From the NCBI RefSeq assembly GCF_022539315.1, contig NC_066316.1, positions 7,517,501 through 7,581,500 of the forward strand: a stretch of 64,000 nucleotides of DNA, in the 5' to 3' direction. The notes beneath the pieces are model-generated. The model did not search any database and was not told where the DNA came from. It worked only from the letters and a program-made list of their open reading frames with translations. The stretch comes from Serinus canaria (taxonomy: Eukaryota > Chordata > Aves > Passeriformes > Fringillidae). Below, piece by piece: positions 49,413-61,910 of this stretch. Each line of letters starts with the position of its first letter. Position 1 is the first letter of the stretch. The position numbers and the translations under genes are program-made.

Positions 49413-52400
49413 ACATTTGTACTGGCACCCTGTGTACAACCAAAACAGGAACTCAGAGGGGATGGCAGGGACAGGGAAAAAACACAAACCACAAAATGTT
49501 GGTGTCAAAGCATTTCATTTTAATTTGTTTGCTTTATCAATTTGATAAGAAAGTGAAACCACACAAACTAAGGTAAATACAAGTCTTTAACTAGTTAATC
49601 ATTACATATCGTATTAACTAACCTGCAGTGAAAAGTTGAGATTCTTGGGGAAAAAATACTGTTAATATTCAATCACAGACCTTCATCACTCATTGGGGGA
49701 TGGGGCTCAGTGAGGTTTTACAATCAACTTTCATTCTGGCATTTTCTGACACTGCTGCTGTTGTTAAATTTTACACCTGTGTAGCTCTCCAAGTCAAAAA
49801 AAAACCAAAGAAATTCAGCAGAATTCCTTCATATGGATTTTGTTACTAATACTCCAAACAGCTTCAGACCAGAAACATCTGGCCATCTCCTCTGCTGTAT
49901 AATATTTGAAGGAGAAAAAAAAAAGTTCTACAATTTGGTTTTACTGACACTTGCCAGTCAGAAAAACGGTGAGCTCTAATCTGTGCTTGTTCCAGCTCTT
50001 CTGCCTTCTAACAAGTGTTTGTTGTTCCAGTTTCTTGCTTCTGTCTTATTCTTTCTGAATTCTCACTCCTCCAATTTTCTTTTATCCCAGTCAGCTTAAC
50101 CCCTTCAAATTCATAGCCCTGTTTCTTACAACTTCCACATTTTCATTTCAAATTCTCCATTTTCCCCTTAGCCCCCATCTTGGAGTTGTTGTGGATTTTC
50201 TGCCTTTTCTGTCCTTGCTCACCAAACCAGTTCTGGTTCCTCTTTGCCACCTGTGCCTGTATCTGATCTCACTCCCCATTTCTGTCTCCCTGTCCAGTTT
50301 TCTCACCCACAGGCAATTCTTTAGGAGATCCAGGTCTAGCACTGCTCTTTGCCAGCCTCTTGCAGCCACAGCTTCTTCCTGCTCTTCCATAAATAGTCTG
50401 AACACTGGAGCTCCCCGAGTGCACTCAGAGCTGTCCCCAGATGTCACCATGACTTCATTTCCCCTCTGCTTGCTGCACTTCCTACCCAGCCAACTGCTTC
50501 TCCTCCTGACCTGCAGCACCTCAGGCACAGCTGCAAATCTGGAGCCTGAGCAGGACAAAGCTGGCTGATCCTCACACAGAGTTGTACAAAACAGGATCTT
50601 CAGAGGGTAAATCCTTTTCAAAAAGGGTAACATTTTTTCATGAAGTTGTTACTGAGGACAGTAACAACTGTCCTGGTTGTACACTGGTTTTTCCAATTTA
50701 CAGCAACCACTTCACAATTTAGATACAATTTCTGAATTTGAATTCATAAGGATAATTAAATGCAGTTCTCTGCCAGATTCCACAACCCAGCACTTCTGTA
50801 TGCAAACACGAAGTCCAAAGAAAAAGTAACTTGATGATTTAATTATTGTGAAAGGCACAAAGACCTTCCCTTCCTCCAACCTCGTTTTTAAAAGGAGCTG
50901 AAGTTAGTTTTAAAAATTGAAAAATGCAGGTGAAAGACCTGTAGCTAAATCCATGTCATGTAATTCAGCCTGAGGTAGATACTGCCAATATGAGATTCCA
51001 AAATAATAAACCAGCAAGTGGAAATATCTTCTGACTCAAAAGTAATGAACAACTTTATTAATGGGAAAATGAATGTATTTTTCAATTATTTTCCTTAAGT
51101 ATTACAGCTTAATAATAAGCTCAAACATTAAACATTAAAATAAGCAAATGTAACTTCTTACCCTATTCCTCATTCCTTACACCCCACTTCAAAAAGCTGC
51201 ACCTTTATAAGGCAGCCTTCATCTGTTCAGATGCACAAACACAATTACTGGCATCCAGAGGAGAAAAGACAGGAAAGTCTTAAAAAAAAAAATTCTTTTT
51301 AGAGATTACATTACATTTACATTACTGCTCTTTCAAGCTCTACACACCCCTGATGATTTTCACGGTATCAGCTGGCATCAGCCTAATAGTCCCAGTAGTT
51401 CTGCACAAACTTTTGAATTCCCAGAGCTTCAAAACATAAATCCAAAGAAAATTATCTCATACAACGAACCCTGCACTGCACAGACACCTGACTGTAAGTT
51501 TAGCCACTTACTCAGGAGATGAAATTTATGTTTTCTCAACCATTACAGTTTTCCTTTAGGAATCCAGAGTCTAAGAGAAAGGACTTTGTATCCTATACCA
51601 AGCCAAGCCAATTAATGCAAATCTCCCTGGAGCTTGAAAGTAGGTAAAGAACAAAAGTTTCTGCTGACTCAAACAAGAATGAAATAATTAAAAAGAAACT
51701 TGGCTGAGAAACATTACTGCCCCATGCATGCATTTCTGGTCTTCTTAATGACTCTCTCACTAGAGATGTGGGAAGATATTTCAGTGTGGAGAAAGTGATG
51801 ACTGTTACCTTGTAGCCACTGGGAGATCACACCCCATCAGCATAAGCTGGGCACACAGTTTTAAGAATAAATAAACACTAAACAAGTTTTCCCTCTTGGG
51901 AGAGCAAAGCTCACACACACACACAGTGATTCCATTTACTAATTCTGACATCTCTCCACTGTTAGGTAACGTTCTGGATGTCAGAGTAGGGAGCTAGCTG
52001 AATGCAAGAAGAAACGCAGGAAAATAAAGAAAACACTGACAGTCAAGGCTAACAACACACGGAAAGTTACTACTAAATTCACCAAAGAGAGCTCTGCAGG
52101 ACCTTTTCAGCAACACCATTACTCTCTCCACATTTCTAGCTCTTCACATTCAGAACGGTGGAGGCACCTATCCCTGTCCAGGCCAACTTCACTTCACCAC
52201 TAAAAACAACCACCAACAAGCCTCGAGGCTAAAACTACAACCCATCAACCCTCGGGCCGGGAACCGAGGATCTTCCCTTCAAAGAGGCTTTCTACCGGAA
52301 ACCCCGCAGGCGGAGGGGACGCGGCAGGAAGCGGAGCTCGGCAGGGAGGGCCCGAGAGCGGCGGGGCGCTGTTGACAGGAAGGCCCCGCGTGCCGGCGGA

Positions 52401-52677
52401 GGCCCGGCCCCTGGGCCCCGCCCCGCCCGCGGCCCGGGCCTGGCGCGGGGCCTCCGCCGCGGGGGAAGGGAGGGGCCGCACCGCCCCTCGGCGGCCTACT
52501 CCCGCTCGGAGCCCGGCGCGGCGGAGCCGAACAAAGCGGGGCCGCTCGGCCCCGCCACCTCTGGTGCCCCGAGCCAGGGGCCCGCGCCGCCCGCCCGCCC
52601 GCCAGGAGCGAGGCCCGAGCGCGGCCGAGGCGATCAGCCGGAGCGCTTCCCGCTGGGAAAGCCGCCAAGGAAAAGCT

Positions 52678-52706
52678 GGGGGGGGGAAGAGGGGGTGGGA
52701 GGTGGG
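52678..52706 (+). other. G-quadruplex-capable run just inside intron 1
   Basis: The plus strand has G9, AAGA, G5, T, G3, A, G2, T, G3 in 29 bases. This is the template strand for LBR, about 35 bp downstream of the exon 1 donor. Confidence 0.6.
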
Positions 52707-52742
52707 AGCATCCGGGCCCACACGCGCCGCCGTTCCCGTTAC

Positions 52743-52860
52743 CTGGAGCCCGCCCGCGCCGGGCCGGGCCGGAGGCGGTTCCGCGGAGCGGCGGGAGCGG
52801 GGCCCGAGCGCGCGCCGCTCTCGGCTGAGGGGAACAACCGCCCCGCCGAGCGACGGTTAC
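52743..52860 (-). other. LBR: Candidate LBR non-coding exon 1
   Basis: The minus strand has CTCCAG followed by GTAACG, so a donor lies at 52742-52741 inside the CpG island. This fits a GC-rich 5' UTR exon joined to the acceptor at 48241, giving a first intron of about 4.5 kb. The upstream boundary (transcription start) is an estimate from the GC and CCAAT boxes just beyond it. Minus-strand alternatives near 51,810 (AAG/GTAACA) and 51,165 (AGG/GTAAGA) could mark other first or second exons. Confidence 0.5.
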
Positions 52861-52869
52861 GGCCGCGCG

Positions 52870-52960
52870 CACGGCCCCGCCCCCTCTCCCGCCCCGCCAA
52901 GCGCGCCGATTGGCCGGGACGCGCCGTTTGAATCGCGGGGTGACCGCGCGCCATTGGCTG
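52870..52960 (-). promoter_or_regulatory. LBR: LBR core promoter: two CCAAT boxes and GC boxes
   Basis: Read on the minus strand, CCAAT occurs at 52957-52953 (context CAGCCAATGG) and at 52913-52909 (CGGCCAATCG), 44 bp apart. They are followed by GGGGCGGGG-like GC boxes at about 52,898-52,873. This is a typical TATA-less NF-Y/Sp1 arrangement for a gene running leftward. A TTTGAA on the plus strand at about 52,927 lies between the CCAAT boxes and could be a CHR-like cell-cycle element, but its orientation and spacing are not standard. Confidence 0.6.
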
Positions 52961-53230
52961 CGCGGGCGATGGCGCGGTCCGCCCTCCCCGCCCCGCGGCG
53001 CGCGCCCGGCCCCGCCCCGCCCCGGCGTGAGGGGAGGGGGGGGGGAAGGGCCGCGCTCGGCCCCCCCCCAGCGCCCCTCACGGCGGGTGATGGCGGGAGG
53101 GGAGGGAGAGCAGGGCGGAAAGGTCTCTGTCGTGGCGATGGGGGCAGGCTCAGACCGCCTGCGCCACCCAGACCCCGCTGCCCGGGTAAACAAAACGGAG
53201 GGTTTTGTTTACGGAGCACTCGCGGCGCCG

Positions 53231-53715
53231 GAGGCGGCGAGACCGCCAGTACTCCTACACGGTCCGAACAACAGCCTGTGTTCCTTCCAGCCCTGCCCCT
53301 CCAGCACTCAACAATGACAAAATGTGGTAAAAATGCAGAAAACGACATCCCTTCTCGCTCAAAAAGAAAAATTTAAAAGGGATAAAAAGCGGAGGTGGAG
53401 AGGCAGCGAGCGCTGCTACACTGACCGAACAACAGGCTGTGCTCCCTCCAGCAATAAACAAAGCCAAAATGTGGTAAAAATGGGGTGAAAACGCATTGAA
53501 ACACACGTTTCTCTCTAAAATACAAATAAAAATAAAAGCAGAGGGGGATTTTGAAGCCGTGAGACGACAAGTGCTCCTGCACTGACCGAACAACGGGCTG
53601 AGCTCCCTCAAGCACTCGACAAAGCCAAAATATGGTAAAAACACGGTAATAAAAGTGCAGTAAAAGCACACCCACTGTCTCCAAGAGGAAGATAAAAAAG
53701 GGGCTAGAAAACAGC
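53231..53715. repeat. Three diverged tandem copies of a ~161-bp unit
   Basis: Units begin near 53231, 53400 and 53553. The conserved anchor CCGAACAAC occurs at 53264, 53425 and 53586, exactly 161 bp apart. It is followed by GGCTGTGCTCCCTCCAGCA-like sequence and then a CAAAATGTGGTAAAA-like block at about 53319, 53466 and 53627. The intervals vary by small indels. The unit resembles no family I know. It abuts the upstream edge of the CpG island. Confidence 0.85.
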
Positions 53716-55105
53716 AGCGTGCAGTGTGGTTACCCCTGTGCTTTTTGGGGCAACTTTTCCAGAAAGGCCATTTGAGTTCCTGGCCAGATTTTGAAATGAG
53801 GAAGTCTAAGCAATACTTGAGCAGGCAGAAACAAAATGTGTTGTGAAAAAAGTTAACAAATAGTCCTTAACATTGGGGTTTAGCGTTCAAATGAGTTGTT
53901 TCCAGTGCTAGCATCTTAAAAGTGGTGTTAAGAGTGAAATACAGAGTGTTTGTGTCCGCACCATTTTTATGGACCTCCCAAATTTTCTAAATCTGGCTAA
54001 CAAGTGATGCTCTGTCCTAATAAAGCTTCCTAAATGAAGGGAAATTCCCTAAAGACAAGCCCACCATTGTCCCGTGCAGAAAACTGCCCAGTGCTGTGCA
54101 GACACAGCAAAAATCTCATATTAAAAAGAACCCTGAAACAACAGCAACATCACAAAATAAAATAAAAAATGGGAAAAAAACCCAGACCAAAAAACCACCG
54201 CCAAAATGAACTGACATAAACAGGCCCCATGGTAGTCATGAGCTTAACTTGTCTGAGACATAATTGTTGTATCTGGGGGGTTGTTTTTGCTGTTGCTGGT
54301 TTGTTTGTTTGTTTCTATTAGGGTTTAAGTTTCTAGCTATAATTGATGAATTAAGAGTATGGCAAGCTTTTTTTCTTCTAAGTGATTGCAGGAAATGTGA
54401 TGTCCTGAGTGAATTATTAAAAATGGTTATATTTTACTATTTATTCTGCTTATCTCATCCTTGATTTTTTTAATTTTCAGAAAAAATTATTTTTAAATTG
54501 TGTTTGTATGTCCCCCATTTTTGTACCACAGGGGTCCAGTTTAGTTTGTCAAGGATTCATTGCATTTTTCACTATGTGATACAGTAAAAGATGTCTAAAG
54601 GAGGTTAAAAGTTACTCAAACCAGAGCCACATGTAAGCATAGATTTTAATAAATGCAGTCAGAAAATTTGGGGTTTAATTTTGTTAAGGCAATCGGTTTT
54701 ATCTGAGAGACATTTGATAATTTACTACATAAAAGAGTGCAAGTGAAGCTTGATTTCTGGCTTCAGATAATTAATATTTTTGGTTCCAGCTAAGATTTCT
54801 GCTTTATTTACTATTGCAAAGTTTACAACTCTAATGTTAAGAACTGTTTTCAGCAGTTCAGTCTAAATTACAGCAGGTATTGCTTGGAATGAGCCTGCTT
54901 CATTTTGTTGGCAGCAGAGGCCTACAATTAATATGTTTAAATAGTGAAGGGTTTCAGTTGAAATCTTGTTTAGAGAATAAATTTGCCTTCAGAGAAATGG
55001 TTTGAGTTTGGGATTGTTTACTCAACTTGGATTAGAAAGCTCTTGGGCCATTAAGAAATGTTCATTTCGATTCTGCCAGTGATAATTGAGATACATTTGA
55101 GAGAG

Positions 55106-55181
55106 TATTTCAAAAATATTTATGGGACAACAATAGAATATTTATAGGACAACAAATATTTCAAAAATATTTATGGGACAA
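55106..55181. repeat. Partial duplication around TATTTCAAAAATATTTATGG
   Basis: The 25-bp sequence beginning TATTTCAAAAATATTTATGG is present at 55106 and 55157. A shorter diverged copy (ATATTTATAGGACAA) lies between them. Confidence 0.85.
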
Positions 55182-55309
55182 ATGTGAAATCCAATCAGCA
55201 TCACCACCACCAAAATTATCTGCTGCAAATTAGGTCTGAAATTTGCCAAGATCTAATAAAGCATTCCAATCCTACACTGTAAAACTAAGAAAATAATTCC
55301 ATTTTAATG

Positions 55310-55470
55310 ACAATCCCAGAATCATCAAGGTTGGAAGAGATCCTCAACATCCCTTAGTCCAGCCACCACCACAGCACCACCATAATCACCCATAACCCCT
55401 AAAAAGTTGCAAAAACCTAAAGCTGCCAACACGAGGAGGTTGAGAAACATTCTGATAAATGGCTTTAGCA
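55310..55470 (-). mobile_element. CR1 LINE 3'-end fragment
   Basis: Plus-strand CAGAATCATCAAGGTTGGAA, then GAGATCCTCAACATC and AGTCCAGCC, is the reverse complement of a CR1 tail. The far boundary is estimated. Confidence 0.75.
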
Positions 55471-55594
55471 GAGGCTGCTGGGGTGGGTGGGGTAATAAGC
55501 TTCAGTTTCCTCTCCTGATTAGGCTTTGCTAAGAAAACACCCATAAGACTCGGTACTGTGGTGGGTTTTATAGCCTGTTAAACAACCCATGTAT

Positions 55595-55682
55595 TCATAT
55601 ATATTTATCTACCTATATATATATGTGGGTTGTACATTCTATGTGTACATATATACAAATTTGTGTACATATATATATATGC
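55595..55682. repeat. TA-rich low-complexity stretch
   Basis: Repeated ATATAT and GTACATATATA segments make up an imperfect TA microsatellite. The Tyr/Ile-rich open frame here is an artefact. Confidence 0.85.
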
Positions 55683-57140
55683 TTTCTCTTTCTCCTTCTG
55701 TCATATTTGATCAAAGCATCCCAGCCTGTCTGTTGAAAATGTATCTACTTTTTTTGCAAGAGTGGAGGAAAATTCTTGGCTGGCAGCTGTGCTCCTGACA
55801 TGAAGCCAAGCAGTTACCTGCTGCAGCCAAGCTGGTGATGAAGAATACATGCACTGTGTCACATCACAAAACAGAACTGGAAGGAAAGGCAGACTGAATT
55901 CTGCATGTGGACAAAACCCATCTCCTCTCTGCTTCTCAAATGTTGAAAAGCTGATGATCCACTTCTTAAAGGTGTTCGAGTGTGCTCAGGCATTTTGGGG
56001 ATATCTATTAGTATATGTAATTTGCTTCCTATTTTTTTCAGTGGTAGAATGCTTCTTATTTAAGGAGCAGGAGATTTGGGATTAACCTCTGAATGTTACC
56101 TAACTAAATCAATAAAGGTTTTGTTTGCACAGACCTCAATAAGGCAGGGATTCCACCCTTGACCACAGAAAAAGTTTTTCATTATATATTCATTTATGAT
56201 GTAGCAAATTGGAACTTCAGCCCGCCTATAAAGGAGCAGCCTGCTAACAAACACTGCTGCTCTGGGCAAATTAGGTTGAGCACTTGCATTCTGGGAAGTT
56301 TTGCAAAATATTTATCTTTGGAAACAGCTTTAAAAAAATACTCAAGCCTATCAACCATGCCGGGCTCAGCAATAAGAAGAGGGACACAGACACATGCAAA
56401 CTGACTCCAGTTTTCTAAACAGGAGAAGGAGGGAGAAAAAGCACATTGAAACTCTGATCTCCACAACAGTGCAACAAATTTCCTTTCTGTATTGTATGTG
56501 AATTTATAAATAAGACTCCTAATTGACTGAGGGAAATTGATGCAATTCTCCAAGAAATGGGTCTTGAGATAAGAGTTTTGGCTACTGTATCTTCAGCTGG
56601 GCTACTTACCTTGCCATTTCTGCAGCACGGCTGTTAAATTACTCCAGCAGAAAGCCCTGGGGACAGTCGAGTTTCTGAGGGTTTATGGAAAACACAGACT
56701 ACAGGAAGAGTTGTAAATGTTTAAACAGAAAGTGGCTTTTATTCTAGAGAAAGAGAGAAAACTTCAAAGTTTAAATGGCTTATTCGGAATACAAAGAAAA
56801 GCCACACTCATCCCCTGGGTACTCCTGACTCACAAGCAGTTTCCCAGAAGTTTTCTGGCTTTTAAACCTGTGTTCTTAGTCTTCAGAAAGAGGTTACAGA
56901 GCGGAGTGACTTCTGCAGGGGTCTCCGCAGGATGGGAGGGACAGAGCCTACCTTTTCCTGGTTCCTGTGTGACAACCTGCCCTGCATGAAGGGAGAAACT
57001 TGAACTCAATCCCCACAACAATGTTACATCCCTAAACATGAAGGCACTCCGGTACCTGAGGAAAAAGAAACAAATGAAACTCGTGGCAAATGCAAAACAG
57101 ACAGAGCCCAAAGGCTTTGAAGTGTCAGCACAAACAAGCA

Positions 57141-57203
57141 CACATGTATATATATGCATGTGTATGTGCATATAGTACACATAAATATATATGCATATAG
57201 ATC
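57141..57203. repeat. TA/TG-rich low-complexity stretch
   Basis: Imperfect TATATATGCATGTGTATG-type repeats on the plus strand. Confidence 0.8.
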
Positions 57204-60200
57204 AAGAATGAAAACAACATTCACTTTCCAGCTTTATTTTTGCAACCAATGCATGATTTTTATGCCCATGGCTGGCACTGTACACAAGTCCCTGCAGTAA
57301 GACAAAACTAACATTTCAAATTTATTTATTTGTAAAACAGGCTGAAGAGGCTGCTGGTCCAGAGTGAACAGGCATTGGAGCAGCCATGGGACACAGCCAG
57401 GCAGGGACCAGCAGTGAGGCTGCTGGTTGGGCCAGTGGCAAACAAGGCCCTGCATCAAGGCACAGTATTGCAGCAAACTCCAGTTTTCTAAATTGGGTTA
57501 AAAATTCGCTGCACTATGGGGGAATATTTAAGAAAAACAACTAGGGTAAATTTGGACATATTTATAGCACTGGGATATGTGGAATAGATGATAGTTCTTA
57601 CCAGAGTACAGACACCAAATATATGATTTTATTTAACATGGCATTCATATTCTGTCTTTTGTATTTGGTGCTACTGCTATCCTCTCACCTCTCATCTTAT
57701 CTAGAAAAAAAAAAAAAAATCTAATTACTCCAAACATTCAGGCCTAAACCAGAACTGATAAATGAAGTAATCAGCTCGATGCATCTAGCAAATGATGAGC
57801 TCACATATTTTGGCTTTAGGAGCTGGTATCAATGCATATCTACTTTCAATAAAATTTACTTCTTCTCTGATTAAACCTGCTGAACTAGTCCTGTTTACAA
57901 TTTTTTAAAGCACAGTAATTTAAATATTAATTAACTCTTTGAACTTAAACATCTATATTTCTAACATGTTAAGATATATATTCATGTATGTATCTTATAT
58001 ATCTTATTAATGGATCCACTGTGGTTTATGAAGATGCAGGATTTAAGCTGATTCAGATGTGTTGTTTACTTTTAGAAGAGATTTCTAAAAACCAAACTAG
58101 CATACATGCATCAAGTTCAGCATTATTAAAAATATTAGTAATAAGTGTTAGAGAAGGGCTTCAATATATGTGTGATCCTTGTTCATTGTTTAACTTTTAA
58201 AATCCTTGTTTCAAAAAATGTTCACATAGATTTAGTTCTGTTAGAAGCAATTTCAGTAAATTAATCAAGGTGCTTCAGGGCAGGATTTGCATGCACAAGC
58301 CTACACCTCCCTCTCTCCACACATCTCTCTTACCTTCCTTCCCTACACTTCACGGTCTGTATGCTCTGGCTGTGGCTTTATATGTGGACCATTTATAGCA
58401 CAATGACAAATCTGTGTCCAGATTCTCGGTGAAGCACTGAGCATCCAACAGCTGGAACAGAATTGCTGAAAGACACTGTCAGTGTGAAAACTTTCCATGA
58501 GCTAGTACCTGGAGACAGATAAGCAGCAAAGGCACATACTTCAGTTTTCTTGTTTTCTCTCTCCCTTGTTTCTCTCCAGTGTTCCCATTTACCAGGCAGG
58601 ACAAGCTCAGCCCAAAACATGAGTTACAGCAAGCAGAGCCTAATGGCAAACCTCTCATTTAATTAAAGGAGAAAGGAGAGTTAGGATGATTCCTTACCCA
58701 AACTGTACTAAACACCAAATCCATAATGAACTGTGGCACTAGGCAGGCTGCCAGTTTTCACACATTTCTATGCTTAATTTTAACTGCAGAACCATCTCTG
58801 ATGTTATTGCAATAGTTGTCTGTTCCCACCATGGATATCTCTGTGGGTTTTGAGTTTCACAAACCAGTCACAGGCATTCCCAAGGAAAAAAAAAAAAAAA
58901 AAAAGTGACTTGGATATTTAAAAAAAAAAAATTTCTTTTAGGACCAATTCCTGCACAATGTTTGTTTGTTCAGCACACAAAAGGAAACTGCACTTTGTTC
59001 TCCAAGAAAGCTGGCTGTGCTGCAGACATCATTACACTGACTGAGAGTCCCAGCAGGGCAATTCAGATAGCTCACAGGATATTTTTCCCAACCTGCACAG
59101 AGCTGACCAGACCACCAGTCCCAGAGAGCTTTGATGAGGTTTTTGAGTCCAAAATGAGACTGCTGTGCACACACCACATCTGGCATTTTCATGAGCAGTA
59201 GGTGGCAGAATGCTGGTTTAAGATTCAGAGTTGTTAAATACAGTGTTAAAAACAAAAAGCAAAATCTTGGGTACCTGATACTGAACTGCATGAAACTGTT
59301 TCCCCCTGCCAGGTAGGATGGTCATGCTGCTGGAGCAAGCCCTTATTTTGCTAGCCAGAAATGCACCTCAGTGATAACCTGTTCTGAGCACACTCCCCTG
59401 CACAAAAACAAAGACACTTCCTGCTCCTAAGTACTTTGCATTTATGCCAGCAGGCAACATGACTCACTCCCTTCACTTTTAAATTGTGTTTTCCCTTCAA
59501 AATGGCTCTGGCTGACCTGGTGTGGATGGATCCCTCCTGCTACAGCAGCCAGGCCCCTGGTGGTGCCCAAGTCCACCTGCTGGAACACCCATGGATCAGA
59601 TCTGTGCATAACATTGAGCTGCACTGGAGTTCTTTACCCTTTTCCTCACTAGTTTCATGAAGAAAAGCCCACTGTTGTGAGGTTATTGCTGTAAAGCATG
59701 GTGTTCCTTGTCTCACACAGCCAGCCCTGGTGAAGGCACATGGCAGGAGGGCCTAGTGGTGCAAAGGGATTGGGCAAGCAGGGCTGAAAACCACACTGCA
59801 ATTGAAAAGCTTGGTTACTTCTCTGTTCCCTTCCTCTCTGCTGTATATAATGACATTTCTCAGAGCACATTTCCCCCAGTTACAACCTCTGCTGGCATTG
59901 CACCAGCCATGGGTGAAGCTGTGGTGGCTGCAAAGCCACTTCCTGAGCTGGCTGAGTTCAGGCTCTGCAAAGATGCAGCAGCCACCCCATCTTCACCTGC
60001 CACTTTGGGACTGCTTTGAGCTTTCACCTGAGGGAGGGAGAAAAAGATACAATCCAGGCAGAATTACAGAGCAGCTCCTGATGGCCAAAAAAAGCCAGGG
60101 CTGCTTTTGCAGGCTGCAGCAGGCAAGGCTAAACAGAGATCAGGAGATCCTCACTGCATCTTCGAACTTTGCTTCAAAGCTGGGGTTTTACAGCATTTTT

Positions 60201-61358
60201 GAATTTGAAGTACAGTTAATATTATAACAATATATAATACAATAGTATAACATAATATTCAGACCCCTAAAGCAAATTTGTAGACAGCTGTAGGCATTTG
60301 TAGACAGCAATTGATCCAGCATCTCTCGCAGTTCCCCCTTTTTCCTGCAGCTCTCACTTCAAAAAAGTCTATTTCATAAATGCACAAAGTCTGGGGAGGC
60401 TTCTCCCATTCCTTCAAAGGAAAACCTCAGGGAAAGGCCTTTCTGTATATCCTTTCTTGCCTACATATTTACATTTCAGTGAAGGAACTGTGCAGCTCAC
60501 CCAAACTGCAAACTTTGCCAGTGACACTGCTGCTCTGCTGTTCACGTGAAACCCAGTTTTGCTTTCAAGTTCAAAATGAAATGCTTTTCTCTTCCTGCAC
60601 AAAGCAGCCAAATGCTCCTTGAGCCTTCTGAGGCACAGCACGTTTCCTTCACTGGGAGAGGGGAATTTCCTCTTTTCAAAGCATCAAATCCCTCTCCACA
60701 CCACAGTCTATAGCTGGTTACTGTATACAGCCTCTCAGAAAACTAAAAGTAATGTGAAATACAACTTGTTTAGCTACTTTGTGAGTACTCAGCTGCTTTG
60801 CTCATTAATTGTACTAGTCTAAACTTTCCTTTCCTTGCAGGGGTGGGGATAAGGACTTAAAATCATCACTGTTAAGACCAAAGGGAGCCCAGTTTCTGCT
60901 TTGCTTCATGCTCCCCAGGTGTCCATAAGTCAGCACCAAAGATTTCCACTGACTTCCCTTTGCAAAATGAGCCCTGCTAGTCTTTAGTGACTTATTCCTA
61001 CTCATTCTCCTTTTTCTGCCTTATTTTTATTAGCAGGGTAGAGGTGTTATGGTTTTGCCACAGCTTTTCATGTTCAGGCAAACAAAGTGTCACAGCTCCC
61101 AAGGGGCACAGGAGGAATGGAGTCATGCACTGAAATTGTCTATAGCTCAACAGTTAAAACAAATCAGAGCTTACAGGCTTATAAACATGCAAGAAACTGT
61201 TTATAAATACATTAGAAATCTGTAACTGCAAATTTATCTCATTATATAGGACATATTTTGCAAACAATCCACAATATATTACTGCTATAGAATTCATTAC
61301 TATACAGTTATGCAGAATGACATGATTTAGAATATAAACCCCCCATGTGTTATATATA

Positions 61359-61359
61359 T

Positions 61360-61402
<43 letters not shown>
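61359..61402. repeat. (TG)n microsatellite
   Basis: About 22 TG units, with one A interruption near the start, directly follow a TATATATA stretch. Confidence 0.95.
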
Positions 61403-61403
<1 letters not shown>

Positions 61404-61792
61404 AATATAAATACTTTTTAAAATTTTTTAATACAAAACTTACATGGTAAAGACAGCAATGAGCCTTCTCTGAAATTCCTGAAAGTGCTTTCTACTTGAA
61501 ATCTGCTCAACCCTCTTAACATCTAGTTTATAGTTTCAGCACATTCAGTGTGTAAGAAGTTTGCCTGTGTTTCCAGAAGCCATGTGTTTGAGCCTTATTG
61601 TTTTGTTTCTCAGACAGGAAAAGTATTGTATTCCTGGCATCCTGAGCAGCTGCTCCAGGGAGGGCAATCCCAAGATACAGTCTTGAGCCATGCTGCCTGT
61701 CACAGCAATTTCTCCTAAGCTCCTGCAAATGACCCTGTTTGAGAACACGACACAGTGCAAATGTGAAACAAAACATGAAAGGATGGGGTGGA

Positions 61793-61910
61793 GGAAAGAA
61801 AGAAAAAAATAAGAAAGGAAAAAATAAAGAAAAAAGTGAGAAGAGAAAGAGAGAGAGAGAGAGAAAAAGAGAGAGAGAGAGAAAGAGAGAGAGAGGAAAA
61901 AAAAAAAGCA
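61793..61910 (+). repeat. Long polypurine (GA/GAAA) tract
   Basis: About 118 bases are almost entirely A and G, with GAGAGA runs at about 61,849-61,895 and only rare T interruptions. Such tracts can form triplex (H-DNA) structures. The Arg/Glu/Lys-rich or Leu/Ser/Phe-rich open frames over it are composition artefacts. Confidence 0.95.

Larger units (their letters stand above)
48241..52742 (-). other. LBR: LBR intron 1 (5' UTR intron)
   Basis: About 4.5 kb between the candidate exon 1 donor and the start-codon exon. It contains the 25-bp minisatellite (49141-49412), a pyrimidine-rich block (about 50,000-50,580) and the G-rich run. Regulatory elements are possible but none is specifically recognised. 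Confidence 0.55.
52250..53260. promoter_or_regulatory. CpG island spanning the LBR promoter
   Basis: About 1 kb of very GC-rich, CpG-dense sequence stands out sharply from the AT-rich flanks. Long open frames on both strands here are by-products of base composition (few stops in GC-rich DNA) and show Pro/Arg/Ala/Gly-rich low-complexity translations, so I do not call them genes. The position just upstream of LBR exon 1 marks it as the gene's promoter. Confidence 0.9.

Noticed and set aside
52245..53376. Very long open frames on both strands (up to 334 codons)
   Set aside because: They lie in the CpG island, where stop codons are rare. The translations are Pro/Arg/Ala/Gly-rich low complexity and overlap each other on opposite strands.
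53255..53684. 138- and 103-codon minus-strand frames across the 161-bp array
   Set aside because: The unit length is not a multiple of three, so each copy is read in a different frame and the repeated peptide is not preserved. This looks like chance openness.
59708..60227. 103- and 141-codon plus-strand frames
   Set aside because: They overlap in different frames, lack domains and have no exon boundaries.
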